Assembly: GCF_019345465.1 (NCBI RefSeq)
Contig: NZ_JAHKRC010000007.1
Span: 186,001-250,000 of the forward strand
DNA: 64,000 nucleotides
Direction of reading: 5' to 3'
DNA from: Pseudomonas sp. NKUCC02_KPG
Lineage (GTDB): Bacteria > Pseudomonadota > Gammaproteobacteria > Pseudomonadales > Pseudomonadaceae
Positions 9,555-19,051 of this stretch are shown in pieces; within the stretch, counting starts at the first letter, position 1; every line of letters begins with the position of its first letter. The notes under the pieces were generated by a model. The model saw only the letters and a list, made by a program, of their open reading frames with translations. It did not search any database and was not told the DNA's origin. The translations under genes and the position numbers were made by a program.

Positions 9555-9645
9555 GTAGTCGCTGCCGCAGGCGGGGAAGGGTTGCGCAGCAACCCGTTTA
9601 CCCAAGCGCCCTGCAAATCCCTTCGCAGCCTTCGGCGGCGGCTAC
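9555..9645. repeat. family B REP-type palindrome overlapping a gene end
   Basis: GTAGTCGCTGCCGCAGGC on the left pairs with GCCTTCGGCGGCGGCTAC on the right. The centre (GGGTTGCGCAGCAACCC) is itself a palindrome, shared with the element at 45043. The right arm supplies about the last 15 codons and the stop of the DUF1289 gene. Confidence 0.8.
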
Positions 9646-9843
9646 ACGTTGCCGGGCCTGTTCACAAATGACCCGGCGCCGCTGGTCGTCTGCCGAACGC
9701 CATTCGCGAATATCTTCGACGTGCCGAAAACAGCCCAGGCAGACTTTGTGTTCATCCAGCCGGCAGGTGCTGATGCAGGGGGACGGCACTGCCGGACTGA
9801 CGTTGCTGTAGAGCGGTTTTGCAGGTTTAACAGGAGCGGTCAC
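9598..9843 (-). CDS. DUF1289 domain-containing protein
   Basis: Eighty-one residues with the four-Cys pattern of DUF1289 (SPCISTCRLDEHKVCLGCFRHVEDIREW), probably a small metal-binding module; function unknown. It starts with GTG two bases after the cyaY stop, so it is probably co-translated. The C-terminus after about residue 66 (AAAEGCEGICRALG) is encoded inside the family B palindrome at 9555-9645, which suggests a repeat landed near the original stop codon and extended the frame. Confidence 0.85.
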   Translation of the reverse strand: MTAPVKPAKPLYSNVSPAVPSPCISTCRLDEHKVCLGCFRHVEDIREWRSADDQRRRVICEQARQRVAAAEGCEGICRALG

Positions 9844-9845
9844 TA

Positions 9846-10178
9846 TCAGATCTCTTCAAATTCCAGCTCGGCGCCAGCGTGTTCCAGTGTCAGGCGTTGA
9901 ACCATTTCGCTGAGCAGTTCGTCGGTTTTGTCGCACTTCCACGAGCTGCGCTTTTCATCGTAGTCGAAGTGGAAACCGCCGTTGGGAGCAGCCAGCCAGA
10001 GCTGTAGCACGGGTGCCTGACGGCTGAAGATCAGGGCTTTGCCATTCTCGAATTTGATCGTCAGGATTCCCGCGGAATTCTCCACATCTACATCCAGATC
10101 ACAGTCGTCGAAGATGTCTTCCAGATTTTCCTGGGTGGCATCGACCAGATCGTGAAAACGGGCTTCAGTCAAACTCAT
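9846..10178 (-). CDS. cyaY: frataxin-like iron donor protein CyaY
   Basis: Bacterial frataxin, 110 residues, which binds iron and modulates IscS-driven iron-sulfur cluster assembly in the cytosol. The acidic first helix (FHDLVDATQENLEDIFDDCDLDVDVE) provides the iron-binding ridge, and the sheet motif LQLWLAAPNGGFHFDY is typical. GAGG lies upstream of the ATG. Divergent from lptM-lysA, the usual Pseudomonas arrangement. Confidence 0.95.
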   Translation of the reverse strand: MSLTEARFHDLVDATQENLEDIFDDCDLDVDVENSAGILTIKFENGKALIFSRQAPVLQLWLAAPNGGFHFDYDEKRSSWKCDKTDELLSEMVQRLTLEHAGAELEFEEI

Positions 10179-10341
10179 GGTGGAACCTCGTAATATCTAG
10201 TCATGCTCGGAGCTCGCAAGATACGGGCGCTCCAGGCCGATTGCAAACCCCATGACAGCCTTGTGCCAACCACCACTGATCATCCAGACAGGGCGTTACG
10301 CTCGGCCGCTCTGCTGCATAGGCAAGCTGGTGGGTGCTCGG

Positions 10342-10347
10342 TATACT
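10342..10347 (+). promoter_or_regulatory. possible -10 element for lptM-lysA
   Basis: TATACT, 40 bases before the lptM start; the hexamer at the expected -35 spacing (TAGGCA) is weak. Offered only as the best sigma70-like site in the cyaY-lptM gap. Confidence 0.35.
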
Positions 10348-10381
10348 CGGGCGCAATTAATGCTTTTCAAAGGATTTCGCC

Positions 10382-10537
10382 ATGAAGCGCCTGATCTCTT
10401 CTCTTGCTGCGCTCGTCGCGGTCGCCTGCCTTGTTTCTGCCTGTGGTCAAAAAGGACCGCTGTATCTGCCCGATGACAGCAAATCCCCTGAAGACCAAGC
10501 GAAGTCGTCGCAATCGCAATCGCACAAGCACCAATAA
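10382..10537 (+). CDS. lptM: small outer-membrane lipoprotein LptM (LppL)
   Basis: Fifty-one residues with a lipoprotein signal peptide and lipobox VSAC (Cys about residue 21), then the conserved CGQKGPLYLP motif and a hydrophilic Ser/Gln/His tail. This motif is diagnostic for LptM/YifL, which in E. coli helps oxidative maturation of LptD. In Pseudomonas it is known as LppL and lies directly before lysA, here 9 bases upstream, so the two are probably cotranscribed. AAGGA precedes the ATG. Confidence 0.9.
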   Translation: MKRLISSLAALVAVACLVSACGQKGPLYLPDDSKSPEDQAKSSQSQSHKHQ

Positions 10538-10546
10538 GGGAACACC

Positions 10547-11794
10547 ATGGACGCTTTTAATTACCGGGACGGCGAGCTGTTCGCCGAAGGTGTTGCGCTG
10601 ACGGCCATTGCCGAGCGTTTTGGCACGCCGACTTATGTTTACTCCCGGGCGCACATCGAAGCGCAATACAACGCTTACGCCGATGCTCTGGACGGCACGC
10701 CGCACCTGGTGTGTTTCGCCGTCAAGGCCAACTCCAACCTGGGTGTACTCAATGTCCTGGCGCGTTTGGGTGCCGGTTTTGACATCGTTTCCCGTGGCGA
10801 GCTGGAACGTGTGCTGGCTGCAGGTGGTTCGGCCGACAAGATCGTGTTTTCGGGTGTAGGCAAGACCCGTGACGACATGCGTCGCGCCCTGGAAGTGGGC
10901 GTGCACTGCTTCAACGTCGAGTCCACCGACGAGCTTGAGCGCCTGCAGGTCGTGGCCGCCGAAATGGGTGTTCGTGCGCCGATTTCCCTGCGCGTGAACC
11001 CGGACGTTGATGCGGGCACGCACCCGTACATCTCCACCGGCCTCAAGGAAAACAAGTTCGGTATCGCCATCGCTGACGCCGAGGATGTCTACATCCGCGC
11101 CGCGCAGTTGCCTAACCTGGAAGTGGTCGGCGTCGATTGCCATATCGGCTCGCAACTGACCACCCTCGAACCCTTTATCGATGCCCTGGACCGTTTGTTG
11201 GCCCTGATCGATCGCTTGGGCGATTGCGGCATTTACCTGCGTCACATCGACTTGGGTGGCGGCCTGGGCGTGCGCTATCGCGATGAAGAGCCACCTCTGG
11301 CTGGCGATTACATCAAGGCCGTGCGCGAACGCATCGATGGGCGCGATCTGGCGCTGGTGTTCGAACCGGGCCGCTTTATCGTGGCCAACGCGGGCGTGCT
11401 GTTGACTCAGGTCGAGTACCTCAAGCACACCGAGCACAAAGACTTTGCCATCGTCGATGCGGCGATGAACGACCTGATTCGTCCGGCGTTGTACCAGGCC
11501 TGGATGGACGTGACCGCGGTTCGCCCGCGTGACACCGAGGCTCGCAACTACGACATCGTCGGCCCGATCTGCGAAACCGGCGACTTCCTGGCCAAGGACC
11601 GCCAACTGGCACTGGCTGAAGGCGATTTGCTGGCGGTGCATTCGGCCGGTGCTTATGGCTTTGTCATGAGTTCGAACTACAACACCCGTGGCCGCGCCGC
11701 CGAAGTTCTGGTGGATGGCGATCAGGCGTTTGAAGTACGTCGTCGCGAGACCGTAGCCGAGTTGTTTGCTGGCGAAAGCCTGCTGGCGGAGTAA
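10547..11794 (+). CDS. lysA: diaminopimelate decarboxylase
   Basis: PLP enzyme that decarboxylates meso-diaminopimelate to L-lysine, the last step of lysine synthesis. The PLP lysine is K60 in [10 protein letters not shown]; the glycine-rich phosphate loop ([10 protein letters not shown]), EPGR motif and the second-subunit Cys motif [11 protein letters not shown] are present, and [10 protein letters not shown] is near the C-terminus. Length 415 is normal. First enzyme of a lysA-dapF-DUF484-xerC-HAD run with gaps of at most about 13 bases or overlaps. Confidence 0.97.
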   Translation: MDAFNYRDGELFAEGVALTAIAERFGTPTYVYSRAHIEAQYNAYADALDGTPHLVCFAVKANSNLGVLNVLARLGAGFDIVSRGELERVLAAGGSADKIVFSGVGKTRDDMRRALEVGVHCFNVESTDELERLQVVAAEMGVRAPISLRVNPDVDAGTHPYISTGLKENKFGIAIADAEDVYIRAAQLPNLEVVGVDCHIGSQLTTLEPFIDALDRLLALIDRLGDCGIYLRHIDLGGGLGVRYRDEEPPLAGDYIKAVRERIDGRDLALVFEPGRFIVANAGVLLTQVEYLKHTEHKDFAIVDAAMNDLIRPALYQAWMDVTAVRPRDTEARNYDIVGPICETGDFLAKDRQLALAEGDLLAVHSAGAYGFVMSSNYNTRGRAAEVLVDGDQAFEVRRRETVAELFAGESLLAE

Positions 11795-11798
11795 ACCC

Positions 11799-12629
11799 AT
11801 GTTGCTGCGTTTTACCAAAATGCACGGCCTGGGCAATGATTTCATGGTTCTCGACCTGGTCAGCCAGCACGCGCATATCCTGCCCAAGCACGCCAAGCAA
11901 TGGGGTGATCGGCACACGGGCGTCGGTTTTGATCAACTGCTGCTGGTTGAGGCGCCGAGCAACCCGGAAGTTGATTTCCGTTACCGGATCTTCAACTCCG
12001 ACGGTTCGGAAGTTGAGCAATGCGGCAACGGGGCGCGCTGTTTCGCGCGTTTCGTGCTCGACAAGCGCTTGACCACCAAGCGTCAGTTCAAGGTCGAAAC
12101 CAAAGGCGGCATCATCGAACTGAACGTGCGCAGTGATGGGCAAATCAGTGTCGATATGGGCCCTCCGCGCCTGATTCCGGCCGAGATCCCGTTTGTTGCC
12201 GACGCTCAGGCGCTGAGCTACGAACTGGATGTCGACGGCCAGACCGTTGAGCTGGCGGCCGTGTCGATGGGCAATCCCCATGCGGTGCTGCGTGTCGACG
12301 ATATCAACGCTGCGCCGGTGCATGAGCTGGGGCCAAAAATTGAACATCACCCGCGCTTTCCGGCACGGGTCAATGTCGGCTTTCTTCACGTGATTGATCG
12401 CCAGCGCGGACAGCTACGGGTCTGGGAACGCGGCGCCGGGGAAACCCAGGCGTGCGGTACCGGGGCGTGTGCCGCTGCTGTGGCTGCGATCAGCCAGGGC
12501 TGGATGGACTCACCGCTGATCCTCGATTTGCCGGGTGGCCGTTTGTCTCTCGAATGGGCTGGTCCCGGCCATTCAGTGATCATGACCGGCCCGGCGATGC
12601 GAGTTTACGAAGGACAAGTCCGTTTATGA
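11799..12629 (+). CDS. dapF: diaminopimelate epimerase
   Basis: Converts LL- to meso-diaminopimelate, feeding peptidoglycan and LysA. The two catalytic cysteines are C75 ([10 protein letters not shown]) and C219 ([11 protein letters not shown]). Length 276. The ATG at 11799 ([14 protein letters not shown]) gives the family N-terminus; an in-frame ATG 33 bases upstream lies inside lysA and is rejected. Four bases after lysA. Confidence 0.97.
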   Translation: MLLRFTKMHGLGNDFMVLDLVSQHAHILPKHAKQWGDRHTGVGFDQLLLVEAPSNPEVDFRYRIFNSDGSEVEQCGNGARCFARFVLDKRLTTKRQFKVETKGGIIELNVRSDGQISVDMGPPRLIPAEIPFVADAQALSYELDVDGQTVELAAVSMGNPHAVLRVDDINAAPVHELGPKIEHHPRFPARVNVGFLHVIDRQRGQLRVWERGAGETQACGTGACAAAVAAISQGWMDSPLILDLPGGRLSLEWAGPGHSVIMTGPAMRVYEGQVRL

Positions 12630-12642
12630 GCGAGCGCAACTG

Positions 12643-13359
12643 ATGACCGACAAAACGCAGCCTGCAGCACTCGAAGTACCTGTGGATAACTCGCAAGCAG
12701 CAACGGTTGCGGCGTACCTGCAGGAGCATCCGGATTTTTTCGGCCAGCGTGAAGAGCTGCTGCTGTCGCTGCGTATTCCTCACCAGCGTGGCGATACGAT
12801 TTCGCTGGTGGAGCGTCAACTGGAGTTGTTGCGTGGTCGTAACATCGAGATGCGTCATCGCTTGTCGCAGTTGATGGACGTGGCCCGCGACAACGACCGC
12901 CTCTTTGAAAAAACCCGTCGTCTTAACCTCGCCCTGATGGACGCCACCAGTCTCGATGAGCTGGTGATTGCCGTCGAAGACAGCTTGCGTCAGGACTTCC
13001 AGGTGCCTTTTGTCAGCCTGGTACTGTTCGGTGACAACCCGATGCCGGTCGGACGCTGGGTCAGCAGCGCCGATGCGCAACGTGCACTGGGTGGCTTGTT
13101 GACGGAAGGCAAGACGGTCAGCGGCAGCCTGCGTGAGCATGAGCTGGACTTCCTGTTTGGCGAAGATCAGCGCAAGCAGATCGGTTCGACGGCCGTAGTC
13201 GCGCTCAATCATCTGGGGTTGCACGGTGTACTGGCGATTGCCAGTCGCGATCCGCAGCACTACAAGAGCTCGGTGGGCACGCTGTTCCTCGGTTATATCG
13301 CCGAGGTGCTGGGCAGGGTTCTGCCGCGCTTTACCAACGCTTTGCGCTCGGTACGTTAG
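12643..13359 (+). CDS. DUF484 family protein
   Basis: Cytosolic protein of 238 residues: a short N-terminal region (VAAYLQEHPDFFGQREELL) and coiled coil (SLVERQLELLRGRNIEMRHRLSQLM), then a GAF-like domain (TSLDELVIAVEDSLRQDFQVPFVSLVLFG). Family function unknown. The position between dapF and xerC is conserved in Pseudomonas, and it abuts xerC with no intergenic base. Confidence 0.9.
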   Translation: MTDKTQPAALEVPVDNSQAATVAAYLQEHPDFFGQREELLLSLRIPHQRGDTISLVERQLELLRGRNIEMRHRLSQLMDVARDNDRLFEKTRRLNLALMDATSLDELVIAVEDSLRQDFQVPFVSLVLFGDNPMPVGRWVSSADAQRALGGLLTEGKTVSGSLREHELDFLFGEDQRKQIGSTAVVALNHLGLHGVLAIASRDPQHYKSSVGTLFLGYIAEVLGRVLPRFTNALRSVR

Positions 13360-14256
13360 ATGGAACGGCAACTGGACGCTTACTGCATTCACCTGCGCAG
13401 TGAGCGCCAGGTGTCGCCCCATACGCTTGAGGCCTACCGCCGCGACCTGAACAAGGTGCTGGCGTTTTGCGCCAAGGAGTCAATCGTCAGCTGGACGGCA
13501 CTGGATATCCAGCGCATGCGCCAACTGGTTTCGCGTCTGCATCAGCAAGGTCAATCCTCGCGCAGCATTGCCCGTCTGTTGTCGGCGGTGCGCGGGCTTT
13601 ATCACTATCTCAACCGAGAAGGCTTGTGCGACCACGACCCGGCAAACGGTCTGGCTCCACCCAAAGGCGAGCGCCGCCTGCCCAAGACCCTGGATACCGA
13701 TCGTGCCCTGCAATTGCTGGAGGGGGGTGTCGAGGACGACTTTCTGGCGCTGCGGGACCAGGCCATTCTGGAGTTGTTCTATTCGTCGGGGCTGCGATTG
13801 TCGGAGTTGACCGGGCTTGACCTGGATCAGCTGGATTTGGCCGATGGGCTGGTCGAGGTGCTCGGCAAGGGCAGCAAGACCCGAGTTTTGCCCGTCGGTC
13901 AAAAGGCCCGAGAGGCGCTACAGGCCTGGTTGCCCTTGCGGGCACTGGCCAACCCCGGGGATGGCGCCGTGTTCGTCAGCCAGCGCGGTACACGCCTTGG
14001 GCCGCGGGCCATTCAAGTGCGGGTCAAGGCAGCCGGTGAGCGCGAGCTGGGGCAGAATCTGCACCCCCATATGCTGCGCCATTCATTTGCCAGCCACTTG
14101 CTGGAGTCCTCCCAGGATTTGCGTGCCGTGCAAGAGTTGCTCGGGCATGCGGACATCAAAACCACGCAAATCTATACTCATCTGGATTTCCAGCATCTGG
14201 CATCGGTCTACGACAGCGCCCATCCACGGGCCAAACGCAGTAAGGACAGTGAATGA
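13360..14256 (+). CDS. xerC: tyrosine recombinase XerC
   Basis: Site-specific recombinase that with XerD resolves chromosome dimers at dif. N-terminal SAM-like core-binding domain (about 1-90) and C-terminal catalytic domain with R146 (GLRLSEL), Lys 170/173 (GKGSKTR), H237 and R240 (HPHMLRHSF), H263 (LGHADI) and nucleophile Y272. All active-site residues are present; length 298. The stop overlaps the next start (ATGA). Called sss in some Pseudomonas, where it affects root colonisation and phase variation. Confidence 0.96.
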   Translation: MERQLDAYCIHLRSERQVSPHTLEAYRRDLNKVLAFCAKESIVSWTALDIQRMRQLVSRLHQQGQSSRSIARLLSAVRGLYHYLNREGLCDHDPANGLAPPKGERRLPKTLDTDRALQLLEGGVEDDFLALRDQAILELFYSSGLRLSELTGLDLDQLDLADGLVEVLGKGSKTRVLPVGQKAREALQAWLPLRALANPGDGAVFVSQRGTRLGPRAIQVRVKAAGERELGQNLHPHMLRHSFASHLLESSQDLRAVQELLGHADIKTTQIYTHLDFQHLASVYDSAHPRAKRSKDSE

Positions 14257-14939
14257 CGATTGAGCTGATTACCTTCGACCTCGACGACACCCTGTGGGAT
14301 ACCGCCCCGGTGATTGTCAGCGCCGAAGCCGTTTTGCGTCAGTGGCTTGGCAATAACGCACCAAAACTGGGCGTCGTCGAGGTCGGGCATTTCCAGGCGA
14401 TTCGCGAACGGGTGTTAAGTGAGGAGCCCCAGCTCAAGCACCGGATCAGCGCGCTGCGTCGGCGGATCCTGTTTCATGCGTTGAACGAAGCAGGTTACGT
14501 GAACGCAGCAGCCTTGGCTGATGACGCCTTTGAAGTCTTTATTGAGGCGCGTCACGCATTGGACGTGTTCCCGCAGGCTGAGCCGACCCTGATTGCACTG
14601 GCCCGTGATTACAGCTTGGGTGTGGTCACCAATGGCAACGCCGATGTGCGGCGAATCGGTTTGGGGCACCACTTCAAATTTGTGTTGTGTGCTGAAGATA
14701 TCGGCATCGCCAAGCCGGATGTGCGACTGTTCCACGAAGCGTTGTTGCGCGGTGGTGTGGTAGCGGGTGCAGCGGTACACGTGGGCGACCATCCGGGGGA
14801 CGACATCGCCGGTGCCCAACGGGCAGGCCTGCGAGCGGTGTGGTTCAACCCTGGCGGCAAGCACTGGGACGGCGAGAAGGCCCCGGATGCGGAAATTGGC
14901 TGCTTGAGTGAGTTGCCGGCGGTGTTGAAGCACTTGTAA
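14253..14939 (+). CDS. HAD superfamily hydrolase
   Basis: Cytosolic phosphatase-type HAD protein, 228 residues, subfamily IA. Motif I is FDLDDTLW (residues about 7-14, nucleophile the first Asp), motif [10 protein letters not shown], motif III Lys in GIAKPD and motif [16 protein letters not shown] helical cap lies between motifs I and II. Overlaps xerC by four bases. Substrate not deducible; the E. coli neighbour in the same order is YigB, an FMN phosphatase, which is a reasonable guess. Confidence 0.9.
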   Translation: MTIELITFDLDDTLWDTAPVIVSAEAVLRQWLGNNAPKLGVVEVGHFQAIRERVLSEEPQLKHRISALRRRILFHALNEAGYVNAAALADDAFEVFIEARHALDVFPQAEPTLIALARDYSLGVVTNGNADVRRIGLGHHFKFVLCAEDIGIAKPDVRLFHEALLRGGVVAGAAVHVGDHPGDDIAGAQRAGLRAVWFNPGGKHWDGEKAPDAEIGCLSELPAVLKHL

Positions 14940-14940
14940 T

Positions 14941-14987
14941 AGTGGGAGCGGGCTTGCCTGCATCGCGAGCAAGCCCGCTCCCACAGG
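14941..14987. repeat. family A REP-type palindrome, compact form
   Basis: GTGGGAGCGGGCTTGC and GCAAGCCCGCTCCCAC are separated by only about ten bases, so this is a single tight hairpin where other copies have longer spacers. It directly follows the HAD gene stop. Confidence 0.85.
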
Positions 14988-15021
14988 GTCATGTCAGTCT
15001 TCTTTCCGTCACCCACAAAAA

Positions 15022-15048
15022 AACCCGCAGCGACGGCGGGTTTTTTCT
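15022..15048. terminator. bidirectional intrinsic terminator between HAD gene and sutA
   Basis: AACCCGC and GCGGGTT arms with a T-run to the right and an A-run to the left, so it can end transcripts from both convergent genes. Confidence 0.8.
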
Positions 15049-15067
15049 TCAAGCAAACAGCTGTCCC

Positions 15068-15394
15068 TTAGATAGGACGGCTGCCGTACTTGTTGTCAGG
15101 CTTCTTGGGTGGGTCAGCCACCACGTTAGCCTCAACTTCCTGCACTTTGCCGCCTTTGGACAGAAACTCTTCCATGGCGCGAGCCAGAGCATCACGCTCT
15201 TTGTTCTTGGCTTCTACACTGGGCAGGTCGTCAACTGACACGGCAGCCTTGGATTTGCCTTTGGCCGCAGGGGCCGGCACATCGTCGCCACCATCGTCGT
15301 CTGCAACGTCCTCGGCGGCCGTTTCCAGGCCCTCTTCGGTATCGTCGTCTTCGCCTACTTCGAGGTCATCATTTTCCAGATCGTCGTCGCTCAT
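15068..15394 (-). CDS. sutA: transcriptional regulator SutA
   Basis: Small acidic protein of 108 residues: an Asp/Glu-rich disordered N-terminus (DDDLENDDLEVGEDDDTEEG), a Pro/Ala/Lys linker, a central helix (NKERDALARAMEEFLSKGG) and a basic C-terminal tail ending YGSRPI. This matches SutA of P. aeruginosa, which binds RNA polymerase and promotes transcription in slow-growing cells. Position near amtB-glnK fits the P. aeruginosa order. Confidence 0.9.
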   Translation of the reverse strand: MSDDDLENDDLEVGEDDDTEEGLETAAEDVADDDGGDDVPAPAAKGKSKAAVSVDDLPSVEAKNKERDALARAMEEFLSKGGKVQEVEANVVADPPKKPDNKYGSRPI

Positions 15395-15503
15395 GTTCTA
15401 CCCCATGACATACGTAAAGCAGATTAGTTATAGACCAGTTGTGGCAACTGTCGACCACCGCTGGTGAAAAAGTAGCCTTGGGCAAACCGCGGCTTACACC
15501 TCT

Positions 15504-15690
15504 TCATCGTTGTAAGGTGAAGAGGGTTTGACGCACACCGCTATCATCACGGCGCGTGCCTGAATAAACACCTTGCCAGGCGCCCAGTGCCAGATACTCC
15601 GGCAGCACGGATCACGGGCCTTGAAAGCGTCGGGAGATCATCCTCGCCTTCGTCGTACTCGAGCATTGTTTCCTGCCCTTGGGCGCGCAT
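15504..15690 (-). pseudogene. remnant of a YjbQ-type (UPF0047) gene
   Basis: The minus strand encodes pieces of the YjbQ family in different frames. First RAQGQETMLEYDEGEDDLP, matching the conserved DEGPDDLPAH region, then FKARD in a second frame, then EYLALGAWQGVYSGTRRDDSG ending at a stop at 15504, matching the C-terminal ALGTWQGIYLGEHRD motif. The N-terminal two thirds and much of the middle are absent. In related pseudomonads, as I recall, an intact gene of this family (secondary thiamine-phosphate synthase) sits between sutA and amtB, so this is a decayed copy in its original place. Confidence 0.7.
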
Positions 15691-15840
15691 TCTAGCGTGC
15701 TGAATAAAAAAGCAAAGCAGCTAATAGTCGAGTTGTGTCGCAAGTACGGGTGGCATTCACAAGCGTAGAACTTGGTGAACCCTTTAACCTGTAGGGCAAA
15801 TCATTCCATTGCCGAGAATATCGTCTTTTTATGAGCAAAA

Positions 15841-15866
15841 AAAAACCCGGCACGCCGGGTTTTTTA
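15841..15866 (-). terminator. terminator downstream of amtB
   Basis: AACCCGGC and GCCGGGTT arms with a long T-run on the minus strand, 10 bases after the amtB stop. Confidence 0.85.
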
Positions 15867-15875
15867 TAGGGATAT

Positions 15876-17213
15876 TTACAGGTTGTAGCCACGCTCGTTG
15901 TGCTGAGCCAGATCGAGGCCCACAGCCTCTTCCTCTTCAGTCACTCGCAGACCCATCACGGCATCCAGCACTTTGAGAATGATGAACGTCACAATCGCGG
16001 TGTAGACCACGGTGAAGGCGACGCCTTTGAACTGGATCCAGACTTGGGCCGGGATGTCGGTCACGGTGCCGAAGCCACCCAGTACAGGGGCGGCAAACAC
16101 GCCAGTCAGGATGGCGCCGACGATGCCGCCGATGCCGTGTACGCCGAACGCATCCAGTGAGTCGTCGTAGCCCAGTTTGCGCTTGAGGCTGGTGGCGCAG
16201 AAGAAGCAGATCACGCCAGATGCCAGACCGATCACGACCGAGCCCATTGGGCCTACGGTGCCAGCGGCCGGGGTGATTGCCACCAGGCCTGCGACTACGC
16301 CCGAAGCAATACCCAGTGCGCTTGGCTTGCCGTGGGTAATCCACTCGGCAAACATCCAGCCCAGTGCCGCGGCAGCGGTAGCGATCTGAGTGACCAGCAT
16401 CGCCATGCCGGCAGTGCCGTTGGCGGCCGCTGCGGAGCCGGCGTTAAAGCCGAACCAGCCGATCCACAGCATGGCAGCGCCCATCAGGGTGTAACCCAGG
16501 TTGTGCGGAGCCATTGGGGTGGACGGATAGCCTTTACGCTTGCCAAGCACGATGCACGCGACAAGACCTGCGATACCGGCGTTGATATGCACCACTGTGC
16601 CGCCTGCGAAATCGAGGACGCCCCAGTCCCACATCAGGCCGCCGTTGCCGCTCCATACCATGTGCGCGATCGGCGCATAGACCAGGGTGAACCACACGCC
16701 CATGAAAATCAGCATGGCCGAGAACTTCATGCGCTCGGCAAAGGCACCGACGATCAGCGCCGGGGTGATGATGGCGAAGGTCATCTGGAAGGTAATGAAC
16801 ACGGCTTCCGGGAACAGTGCGGTAGGTGAGGTCAGGCTTTCAGGTGTTACACCCGCCAGGAAGGCTTTGCCGAACCCGCCGATGAACGAATTGAAATTGG
16901 TGACGCCCTGCTCCATGCCCGTGGTGTCGAACGTGATGCTGTAGCCATAAATGACCCACAGAATGCTGATCAGACCGGTAATGGCGAAGCACTGCATCAT
17001 TACGGAAAGAATGTTTTTGGAGCGCACCATGCCGCCGTAGAACAGCGCCAGGCCGGGAATGGTCATGAACAGCACTAAAGCGGTAGCAGTCAGCATCCAG
17101 GCGGTATCGCCCGAGTTGAGGACTGGAGCAGCCACTTCGTCTGCCGCCATGGCCAGGCCAGGCATTACGACAGACAGCAGGGCTCCGAGCCCTGCGATTT
17201 TACGCAGAGTCAT
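15876..17213 (-). CDS. amtB: ammonium transporter
   Basis: Inner-membrane Amt/Rh channel, 445 residues, with a cleavable signal peptide (LRKIAGLGALLSVVMPGLAMA) and about eleven membrane helices. Family features: FYGGMVRSKN in the first helices, the pore region DFAGGTVVHINAGIAGL with the first twin His, and DDSLDAFGVHGIGGIVG with the second. The ATG at 17213 has GGAGAAAAC upstream; the longer frame to 17330 has none. Encoded 34 bases downstream of glnK, whose PII product blocks the channel when nitrogen is plentiful. Expected to be NtrC/sigma54 controlled. Confidence 0.96.
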   Translation of the reverse strand: MTLRKIAGLGALLSVVMPGLAMAADEVAAPVLNSGDTAWMLTATALVLFMTIPGLALFYGGMVRSKNILSVMMQCFAITGLISILWVIYGYSITFDTTGMEQGVTNFNSFIGGFGKAFLAGVTPESLTSPTALFPEAVFITFQMTFAIITPALIVGAFAERMKFSAMLIFMGVWFTLVYAPIAHMVWSGNGGLMWDWGVLDFAGGTVVHINAGIAGLVACIVLGKRKGYPSTPMAPHNLGYTLMGAAMLWIGWFGFNAGSAAAANGTAGMAMLVTQIATAAAALGWMFAEWITHGKPSALGIASGVVAGLVAITPAAGTVGPMGSVVIGLASGVICFFCATSLKRKLGYDDSLDAFGVHGIGGIVGAILTGVFAAPVLGGFGTVTDIPAQVWIQFKGVAFTVVYTAIVTFIILKVLDAVMGLRVTEEEEAVGLDLAQHNERGYNL

Positions 17214-17247
17214 AGTGTTTTCTCCTGGGGCGTTGGGGTTTGGCGGC

Positions 17248-18002
<755 letters not shown>

Positions 18003-18263
18003 ATGCTCGCGCCCAAAGATTTTCTCGACGCCCTTGGTGGCCACGCCTCCCGTTTGTTCAGTGGCGAAACCGCGCTGCCGCGCAACGAAATCGAAAGCCA
18101 GTTCAAAGCCTTGCTGCAAAGTGGTTTCAGCAAGCTGGATCTGGTGAGCCGCGAAGAGTTCGACAGCCAAATGGTGGTTCTGGCCCGTACCCGTGCTCGT
18201 CTTGAATGCCTGGAGGCCAAAGTGGCCGAACTGGAAGCCAGGCTACTGCCGCCGACGCAATAA
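18003..18263 (+). CDS. ubiK: ubiquinone biosynthesis accessory factor UbiK
   Basis: Eighty-six residues, a BMFP/YqiC-family protein: N-terminal amphipathic helix (APKDFLDALGGHASRLFSG), a linker, and a C-terminal coiled coil (ARTRARLECLEAKVAELEARL) for trimerisation. UbiK helps the soluble Ubi metabolon assemble at the membrane. ATG at 18003 has TAAGGA upstream. Confidence 0.9.
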   Translation: MLAPKDFLDALGGHASRLFSGETALPRNEIESQFKALLQSGFSKLDLVSREEFDSQMVVLARTRARLECLEAKVAELEARLLPPTQ

Positions 18264-18308
18264 CGCTCGAAGGCGGTGCGTCGATCATTGAAACAAGGAT
18301 GTTTTAGT

Positions 18309-18737
18309 ATGTTGGTGATGAACCCGCTGGTACCCGAGATGATCGTCTCGGACCTCTCGCGCAGCCTGGGCTTTTACTGTGAAGTGCTCGGATTCAAGAT
18401 CGAGTACCAGCGCCCGGAGCATTTTTTTGCGTTTTTGTCGTTTCATGGCAGCCAGTTGATGCTGGAACAGGATGACCTTGAAGAGTCTTCCTGGCGTGTC
18501 GGGCCGCTGGAGCAGCCGTTTGGTCGCGGCATGAACCTGTCGATCAAATGCCCGGATGCCCAGGGGCTGATCCAGCGCCTTGAAGCCGCGGGTCACAGTT
18601 TGCGAAAACCCCTGGAAGAACGCTGGTACCGCAGTAACGACGTGTTGTTCGGCGAGCACAATTTTTTGGTGCTCGACCCCGATGGCTACCTGTTGCGCTT
18701 TGCTGAAGATCTGGGCACCAAGGCGCTGGGGGCGTGA
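18309..18737 (+). CDS. VOC-family (glyoxalase/bleomycin-resistance fold) protein
   Basis: Vicinal-oxygen-chelate protein of 142 residues with the two beta-alpha-beta-beta-beta halves (MIVSDLSRSLGFYCEVLGFKIEYQ..., and DAQGLIQRLEAAGHSLRKP...LDPDGYLLRFAEDLG). The His/Glu positions that hold a metal in glyoxalases are only partly evident, so substrate and activity are open; the shape resembles bleomycin-binding proteins. AAGGA lies about 10 bases before the ATG at 18309. It sits in a stretch that I remember as absent between ubiK and comM in P. aeruginosa. Confidence 0.8.
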   Translation: MLVMNPLVPEMIVSDLSRSLGFYCEVLGFKIEYQRPEHFFAFLSFHGSQLMLEQDDLEESSWRVGPLEQPFGRGMNLSIKCPDAQGLIQRLEAAGHSLRKPLEERWYRSNDVLFGEHNFLVLDPDGYLLRFAEDLGTKALGA

Positions 18738-18738
18738 A

Positions 18739-19044
18739 TCAGGCGCAGTGATGAATGGGTTCAACCTGCTCGCGAATCGCTGCACCACGTTCAATTTGTG
18801 CTTTGCGCAGATCGTAAGTGGTTTGCAGGTTCAGCCAGAACTCAGGCGTCGTCTCAAGGCAAATCGCCAGCCGCAAGGCCATATCGGCACTGACACCACG
18901 GCGCTGCAGCACGATATCGTTCACCGTCGGTGTGGACATCTTGAGCGCTCTGGCCAGCGCAGCGGCTGAGAGACTCAGTGGCTCCAGGTATTCCTCTTTG
19001 AGGATTTCACCCGGATGAACCGGGCGCATGCCGTTCTTGATCAT
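18739..19044 (-). CDS. higA: HigA-family antitoxin
   Basis: XRE-type protein of 101 residues with the HigA start MRPVHPGEILKEEYLEPL and the helix-turn-helix SAAALARALKMSTPTVNDIVLQRRGVSADMALRLAICLETTPEFWLN. Binds its own promoter and neutralises HigB. The ATG at 19044 gives the family N-terminus. It follows higB by 7 bases, the toxin-first order typical of hig modules. Confidence 0.92.
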   Translation of the reverse strand: MIKNGMRPVHPGEILKEEYLEPLSLSAAALARALKMSTPTVNDIVLQRRGVSADMALRLAICLETTPEFWLNLQTTYDLRKAQIERGAAIREQVEPIHHCA

Positions 19045-19051
19045 GATGACC

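Noticed and set aside
10367..11917. Open frame of 516 codons antisense to lptM-lysA
   Set aside because: Same antisense bias; the plus strand holds complete lysA and dapF starts with all catalytic residues.
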